Positions 22,923 to 26,866 of a stretch of DNA of 26,866 nucleotides are shown in pieces. The stretch's first letter is position 1. Every line of letters starts with the position of its first letter. The DNA comes from Nitrospira sp. GTDB lineage: Bacteria > Nitrospirota > Nitrospiria > Nitrospirales > Nitrospiraceae. Where the stretch lies: assembly GCA_025360665.1 (NCBI GenBank), contig JANYBU010000185.1, positions 1 through 26,866 on the forward strand, read 5' to 3'. Made by a program: the position numbers and the translations under genes. The notes beneath the pieces were generated by a model. That model was not told where the DNA came from and made no database searches. It saw only the letters and a program-made list of their open reading frames with translations.

Positions 22923-23474
22923 ATGACAATCTGCCGGTCCTTGATCACGCCCTGCTCAGAGTTCTTCGGATCGCGGAGTGGTCGGGTCGCCTGGATGCTG
23001 TTCTGCGCCGCGCTGCTACTCTGGACCCCGCCTGTCGCCTCGGCAAAATCGAAACGCCACCATGGCCCGCGCCCCGAACCGGAGCTCAAGATTCTCGACC
23101 TGAAAGTCTCCCCTAACCCCTATACGATCTCGTCCGGCTCATTGCAGTTTTCTGCCTTGGTCCAGCTGCCCAAGGAGCTGAACGGCGCAACCCTGCTGGA
23201 AGTCTCTTCATTTATCACGTCGCCGTCGCAAAATTCGCTCCGTTTTCTGACCACGCGTAAACCACTGGAGCCGCACGCCGCCTCGACCGACGGCGCCGCC
23301 CCTCCACAAATCTCTGTCGCGCTGACGTGGGACGGGCTGGACCAGAAGAAGGTCGCATCGGGAGCAGGGCTCTATCATTTCGAAGTGCGAGCCAAGTTGC
23401 TGGCGAACGGCGAGAAGGGTCCCAGGACGCAGATGGTTGCCTGGCCGAAACGCGGAACAATAGAAGTAAAATAA
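22923..23474 (+). CDS. Secreted protein with FlgD-Ig-like domain, unknown function
   Basis: This encodes 183 residues from the ATG at 22923. The signal is long (AWMLFCAALLLWTPPVASA, cleavage near ASA-KS), so Met25 at 22995 is an alternative start; neither has a good Shine-Dalgarno. The mature part is a single beta-sandwich: LKILDLKVSPNPYTISSGSL, ...QISVALTWDGLD and the closing ASGAGLYHFEVRAKL. The pattern SPNP...W(D/N)G.D..G......G.Y.f.v is that of FlgD-Ig/T9SS-type Ig-like domains. It is probably a periplasmic or surface Ig-like module. It is the only plus-strand gene in the block from 9.9 to 25.4 kb and interrupts the larB-larC order, with composite repeat arrays on both sides. Confidence 0.72.
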   Translation: MTICRSLITPCSEFFGSRSGRVAWMLFCAALLLWTPPVASAKSKRHHGPRPEPELKILDLKVSPNPYTISSGSLQFSALVQLPKELNGATLLEVSSFITSPSQNSLRFLTTRKPLEPHAASTDGAAPPQISVALTWDGLDQKKVASGAGLYHFEVRAKLLANGEKGPRTQMVAWPKRGTIEVK

Positions 23475-23478
23475 ACCT

Positions 23479-23607
23479 CGGCGGGACGCGCGAGACAGGC
23501 GCGGTCCGAAGGCTGAAGGCTGAAGGCCGGGGTTCGAAGTTCCGAAAACTTCAGCCTTCAGACTGCCTTACCCGTCGCGCTTATCGCGCATTTCCCGCTC
23601 GTCGCGC
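23479..23607. repeat. Nested array: C/G nonamers outside, heptamers (H4) inside
   Basis: Outer left nonamers: CGGCGGGAC, GCGCGAGAC, AGGCGCGGT (23479-23505). Inner heptamers: GTCCGAA, GGCTGAA, GGCTGAA, GGCCGGG, GTTCGAA facing GTTCCGA, AAACTTC, AGCCTTC (23504-23559). Outer right nonamers: CCGTCGCGC, TTATCGCGC, ATTTCCCGC, TCGTCGCGC (23572-23607). The right nonamers are codons of larB. Confidence 0.8.
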
Positions 23608-24356
23608 CCTTCGCCTAATACGTTGATCCGATGCGCAAGACAGCCGGCCCCAAACCCGTTATCGATGTTCATCACGCCGACCCCCGCCGCGCAGGAGTTC
23701 AGCATCGTCAACAACGCAGCCAGTCCACCGAAACTCGCGCCGTAGCCCCGACTCGTCGGTACGGCAACGACCGGGCAGGGAACCAACCCGCCGACCACGC
23801 TTGGTAAGACTCCGTCCATCCCGGCTACCACCACGACCACCCTAGCTTGCATCAGTCGGCTCTGACGCTCCAGCAACCGATGAATCCCGGCCACCCCCAC
23901 GTCATAGAGCGTCTCAACCCGGCTCCCCATCACCTCCGCCGTCACTCTCGCTTCTTCCGCGACAGGAATATCCGAGGTGCCGGCTGTAATCACCAAGACA
24001 TGTCCCCGTAGTTGCTGCTTGGGGTCACGGATTGACACAATGCGCGCCTCGTCATGATAGACCGCTCGACGATCGAGCCGTTTAATGAGCATGGCCACCT
24101 GGCGAGTCGCGCGCGTCGCCAACAACAGGCGATGATGTTTCAACAACACCTTCGCAATGGCGCGAATCTGAACCGACGTCTTCCCCTCGCAGAAAATGAC
24201 CTCGGGAAACCCCTGCCGTAACGACCGGTGGTGATCGACCGAAGCAAAGCCGAGATCTTCATAGGGCAGCGTGCGGAGTTGCCCGATAGCCGTCGCCACA
24301 GACAGGGTGCCCGTTTGCACCTTGGTCAGCAGTCGTTCGAGCGCTTCAGGATTCAT
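23568..24356 (-). CDS. larB: Nickel-pincer cofactor biosynthesis protein LarB
   Basis: This encodes 262 residues from the ATG at 24356, which has AAAGG 6 bases upstream and overlaps the gpsA stop as ATGA. The N-terminal helices lead to a PurE-like core: VLVITAGTSDIPVAEEARVT, YDVGVAGIHRLLE, VVVAGMDGVLPSVVGGLVPC, and SRGYGASFGGLAALLTMLNS with the reactive Cys following. LarB carboxylates nicotinic acid adenine dinucleotide and releases AMP, the first step to the pincer cofactor. The last dozen residues (GRD-ERE-MRD-KRD-G) are encoded by four C/G nonamer repeats and lie beyond the conserved domain. It is probably co-transcribed with gpsA. Confidence 0.92.
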   Translation of the reverse strand: MNPEALERLLTKVQTGTLSVATAIGQLRTLPYEDLGFASVDHHRSLRQGFPEVIFCEGKTSVQIRAIAKVLLKHHRLLLATRATRQVAMLIKRLDRRAVYHDEARIVSIRDPKQQLRGHVLVITAGTSDIPVAEEARVTAEVMGSRVETLYDVGVAGIHRLLERQSRLMQARVVVVVAGMDGVLPSVVGGLVPCPVVAVPTSRGYGASFGGLAALLTMLNSCAAGVGVMNIDNGFGAGCLAHRINVLGEGRDEREMRDKRDG

Positions 24357-25372
24357 ATCTGGCCTTTCTCCGGCTTTGCGTCGCGATCCATCAGATCCGT
24401 CACCGCCTTGCGGCACGACTTGCCTTCAAACAACACCGCGTTGATCTCTTGCACGATCGGCATGTCGACACGATGACGTCGCGCGAGTCCGAACGCCGCC
24501 TTCGCCGTCCGCACGCCTTCCGCCACCGCCTGCATGCTGCCGAGAATCGTCTCCAGCCGCTCGCCCTTTCCAAGACGGACCCCCACCGTATGGTTCCGAC
24601 TCAGGGCCCCCGTACAGGTCAACACCAAGTCGCCGACGCCGGACAGCCCATAGAACGTTCGTGGATCCGCGCCCATCGCAACGCCCAATCGGACCATTTC
24701 CGCTAGTCCTCTCGTAATCAACGCGGCCCGCGCATTATGACCGAGTCCCAATCCATCCACCACGCCGGCGGCGAGCGCCATCACATTCTTGAGCGCGCCG
24801 CCGATCTGGACGCCCAGCACATCGCCGTCGGCGTACACACGAAAGGCCGGTGTCATCAACGCAGCCTGGAATGTCTTGACCAGTCCCTCGTTGCTTCCGG
24901 CTAAACAGAGCGCCGTCGGTTTCCCTGCGCTGACTTCTGTCGCGAAACTCGGACCGGACAACACCATGAGGTCCCATTGCATGGCAGGAGGAAGGACATC
25001 GGTCATGACCTGAGTCATCAAATTCAACGTATCTTCTTCAACCCCCTTCGTCGCACTGATGAACGGGATCGGAGTGGAAAGGGACCGGACCAGCTCGCGC
25101 AGCACAGGACGTGCGACGTGGGACGGCACCACAAAGAGCAGTCCCTCGCACTGTTCGGTGAGATCAGACAACGATCCAGTGGCGACGAGCGATGGGGGGA
25201 GCGCGACGCCGGGCAGAAACACCGGATTCTCGTGTTTCCCGTTGATCGCATCCACAACCTCTCGTTCATAGGCCCAGAGCCGAGTTTCGAGACCTTTCTC
25301 CGCCAGATGCTTCGCCAGAGCAGTGCCCCAAGCACCGGCCCCAATGACACCTATGCGATGGATGGATGACAT
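24353..25372 (-). CDS. gpsA: Glycerol-3-phosphate dehydrogenase [NAD(P)+] GpsA
   Basis: This encodes 339 residues of normal length. The Rossmann fold opens with RIGVIGAGAWGTALAKHLAE. The family segments ISATKGVEEDTLNLMTQV, LSGPSFATEV, IGGALKNVMALAAGVVDGLG (with the catalytic Lys) and GLSGVGDLVLTCTGALSRNH are all present. It reduces dihydroxyacetone phosphate to sn-glycerol 3-phosphate for phospholipid synthesis in the cytoplasm. The ATG at 25372 lacks a strong Shine-Dalgarno. Its TGA overlaps the larB start, so the two are translationally coupled although their pathways are unrelated. Confidence 0.95.
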   Translation of the reverse strand: MSSIHRIGVIGAGAWGTALAKHLAEKGLETRLWAYEREVVDAINGKHENPVFLPGVALPPSLVATGSLSDLTEQCEGLLFVVPSHVARPVLRELVRSLSTPIPFISATKGVEEDTLNLMTQVMTDVLPPAMQWDLMVLSGPSFATEVSAGKPTALCLAGSNEGLVKTFQAALMTPAFRVYADGDVLGVQIGGALKNVMALAAGVVDGLGLGHNARAALITRGLAEMVRLGVAMGADPRTFYGLSGVGDLVLTCTGALSRNHTVGVRLGKGERLETILGSMQAVAEGVRTAKAAFGLARRHRVDMPIVQEINAVLFEGKSCRKAVTDLMDRDAKPEKGQI

Positions 25373-25586
25373 GATTGAAAAGTGATTATGCCGGAAGGGG
25401 TGACATCAACAGGGTTTGCGAGCCAGGCGGATTATAGGAAGCGGTTCTTTCACCTGTCAATGAATGAGAGGCAGTCTATGAAATTTGTCAAGTTCAGCCA
25501 GGCTCCACAGCCTTGCCAAAACAGGGGCGGGAGAGCTGAGGTGGCACATGCCTTGCTCTCTCCTCGTACGATTTCATAATTTCCTT

Positions 25587-25605
25587 CGTCCGGCTGCACC
25601 GGACG
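25587..25605 (+). promoter_or_regulatory. Leader hairpin upstream of the beta-barrel gene
   Basis: CGTCCGG-ctgca-CCGGACG is a perfect 7-bp stem with a 5-nt loop, about 50 bp before the start at 25654. A second weaker stem, GGGAGAGC with GCTCTCTCC, lies at about 25529-25563. There is no U-tract, so neither looks like a terminator; a 5' leader structure or a protein-binding site is possible. The 25373-25653 gap contains no convincing gene. Confidence 0.4.
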
Positions 25606-25653
25606 ATTAGTATGAGTAGGGCCTCGTTACAGGTGAACGTGAGGGAGAAGGCT

Positions 25654-26355
25654 ATGAAAACCGCACGATTGACAAGGCATTTCGTAATTCCGAGTCTGCT
25701 GGCACTGCTGGCGCCGATTGTTCTCTTCGCGCCTCAGGCGTATGCAGAAACCTACGTGGCGGGGCAACTTGGGATGACATTTCCCCAAGCCCTAAGCAGT
25801 GGTAAGGTGACTCAAGACGGTCTCGGAGATTTCAGTATTGCAGATCAACCGCTGAAAAACTCTCTCATGCTCGGCGCCAAGTTTGGTCATTACTTCTCGC
25901 GAGCCAAATGGATTGGAATCGAATCGGGACTTTCTTTTGCCAACCCCCATATCAAAGAAGGCACCGTGACCCTTTCAAATAGTAATGGCTCCGCTTCGGG
26001 CACATTCGGCGGCGTTCACCAGCGAATGATTATCTGGGATGTGGCTACTTTGATGCTTCGCTATCCAGGCTATCGTCTCCAGCCCTATGTCGGGATCGGT
26101 CCAGCATTGTATTTTGCAACTCTCAAAGGCCCTGACGCCCCTCCAGGGCAGTCGGCTACCATGATAGGGTTGAATGCCGAATTGGGAGCCCGCTATTATA
26201 TCACCCGTAATTGGGCTCTGTTTGGAGAAGGACAATATCACCGCGCACGGTTAGGCTACATATCAAATGACAGTAACGCCGCGGCTGACCCGTTTGGGTT
26301 TCGCGCGACCTACAGTGCGCTCACGTTCAGCCTCGGCGTCAGCTACCACTTCTGA
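25654..26355 (+). CDS. Outer-membrane beta-barrel protein (OmpA/opacity-like porin fold)
   Basis: This encodes 233 residues from the ATG at 25654, with AGGGAG upstream; the in-frame ATG 42 bases earlier gives an untypical N-terminus. The signal peptide ends near QAYA-ET. The mature protein has alternating hydrophobic strands typical of an eight-stranded barrel (TYVAGQLGMTFPQA, MLGAKFGHYF, WIGIESGLSF, YRLQPYVGIGPALYFATL, ELGARYYITRNWALFGEGQY). It ends with ALTFSLGVSYHF, the terminal Phe being the BAM recognition signal. Members of this fold can be small pores, adhesins or structural proteins; no OmpA-like peptidoglycan domain follows. The role is unknown. Confidence 0.82.
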   Translation: MKTARLTRHFVIPSLLALLAPIVLFAPQAYAETYVAGQLGMTFPQALSSGKVTQDGLGDFSIADQPLKNSLMLGAKFGHYFSRAKWIGIESGLSFANPHIKEGTVTLSNSNGSASGTFGGVHQRMIIWDVATLMLRYPGYRLQPYVGIGPALYFATLKGPDAPPGQSATMIGLNAELGARYYITRNWALFGEGQYHRARLGYISNDSNAAADPFGFRATYSALTFSLGVSYHF

Positions 26356-26397
26356 GTATTGGGCCAATCCAATCCCTCCCCCACCTAGTATCTCAAC

Positions 26398-26428
26398 GCG
26401 GTTCCGTGTAGCCTACGCACGGAACCGC
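26398..26428 (+). promoter_or_regulatory. Perfect 11-bp inverted repeat 2 nt before the zinc-ribbon gene
   Basis: GCGGTTCCGTG (26398-26408) and CACGGAACCGC (26418-26428) are perfect complements with a 9-nt loop. The stem ends 2 nt before the ATG at 26431, leaving no room for a Shine-Dalgarno. It could be the terminator of the beta-barrel gene (no T-tract follows), a protein-binding operator, or a structure that controls translation. Confidence 0.6.
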
Positions 26429-26430
26429 CC

Positions 26431-26799
26431 ATGAAAATTTGTCCATCATGCCGACAGGAACTCCCGGAGATCAGCCGCTACTGCTCGCAGTGCGGCCAAC
26501 GGCTTCATGCCGACCACGTTGACGTTTACCCGCCGCCACTTCCACCACCCCCGGCACTTGGAGCGGGAAAGCTCAACTTTGAATTCCTCTATGGCATGGT
26601 GGCTATGTTGTCCCTCGCGATCCTATTCCCACCCTGGGAGACCCCGCCGTCACAGCCTCCCGAATTCCTCGGCATGCATTTCATCTTAACGCCCCCCACA
26701 CTGGACGCCATTGTGAGCCGGCTGCTGCTGACGATCGAACTCGTCACCATCGCCATCGCAGGGCTCTACGGCGCCTTTCTGTTTCGAAACAAACCGTGA
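26431..26799 (+). CDS. Zinc-ribbon membrane protein, unknown function
   Basis: This encodes 122 residues. The N-terminus is a double-CXXC zinc ribbon (CPSCRQELPEISRYCSQCGQ, about residues 4-23), of the kind that prefixes many bacterial membrane proteins. A Pro-rich linker (PPPLPPPP) follows, then two hydrophobic segments at about 50-67 and 98-117. The fold suggests a small integral membrane protein with a cytoplasmic zinc ribbon; partner and role are unknown. The start codon is preceded by a strong hairpin and no Shine-Dalgarno. Confidence 0.7.
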   Translation: MKICPSCRQELPEISRYCSQCGQRLHADHVDVYPPPLPPPPALGAGKLNFEFLYGMVAMLSLAILFPPWETPPSQPPEFLGMHFILTPPTLDAIVSRLLLTIELVTIAIAGLYGAFLFRNKP

Positions 26800-26808
26800 A
26801 CACTTGGG

Positions 26809-26822
26809 ACGTCAAACGTCAA
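26809..26822. repeat. Two tandem ACGTCAA heptamers
   Basis: ACGTCAA occurs twice in direct tandem after the zinc-ribbon stop, and may be one arm of a heptamer array that continues past the window. It resembles the AAAACGT/GAGACGT/TAGACGC units at 7089-7109. Confidence 0.4.
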
Positions 26823-26866
26823 TCGGAATTTCCCTCTTTGTCCTGATTGTGCATACGCGGACAATA

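Noticed and set aside
25382..25579. Small plus-strand gene upstream of the beta-barrel gene
   Set aside because: No good ribosome site for the full frame, and the product shows no signal, domain or compositional sense; treated as leader sequence.
1..26866. tRNA or rRNA genes
   Set aside because: No cloverleaf with a GGTTCRA-type T-arm in proper spacing and no rRNA signature was noticed on reading; a covariance search was not possible.

Overview
The window looks like chromosomal DNA of a Nitrospira-type bacterium. This is an inference from the protein mix and the style of the intergenic repeats; no rRNA or other marker gene is present. The DNA is GC-rich, almost all genes run on the minus strand, and most have a clear Shine-Dalgarno sequence once the start is placed correctly.

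Layout. Bases 1-126 hold the end of an ISL3-type insertion sequence that runs into the 3' end of a TonB-dependent receptor gene. That receptor is translationally coupled to nikR (nickel regulator). Next come a two-PDZ HtrA/Deg protease, a Cu+-type P1B ATPase with an unusual metal-binding N-terminus, and a DsbA-like thioredoxin-fold protein. A convergent pair (Slp-type lipoprotein and a secreted TPR protein) is bracketed by inverted copies of a repeat. Bases about 10.2-12.3 kb form an AT-richer accessory island with two or three small genes of unknown function, one convincing integron attC site without an integrase, and a truncated nuclease gene. From 12.3 to 25.4 kb lies a mostly housekeeping block: secreted protein, 2OG-Fe(II) oxygenase, lolA, ftsK, rsmA, small coiled-coil protein, pdxA, a CaCA-type cation antiporter, larC, larB and gpsA, with one plus-strand secreted protein between larC and larB. 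The window ends with a plus-strand outer-membrane beta-barrel and a zinc-ribbon membrane protein.

Themes. Nickel recurs: nikR with its coupled receptor at one end, and larB/larC (nickel-pincer cofactor synthesis) at the other. Copper and envelope redox handling (P1B ATPase, DsbA-like protein, HtrA) sit between.

The most striking content is not a gene. The intergenic spaces are filled with degenerate tandem arrays of strict period 9 (a T/G-rich flavour and a C/G-rich flavour) or period 7. They are arranged as facing inverted arms, sometimes nested, and usually sit directly against the stop codon of a minus-strand gene. In two places the nonamers appear to be translated: the N-terminus of PdxA and the C-terminal tail of LarB are each four three-residue units. 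I do not know a described repeat family that matches this architecture.
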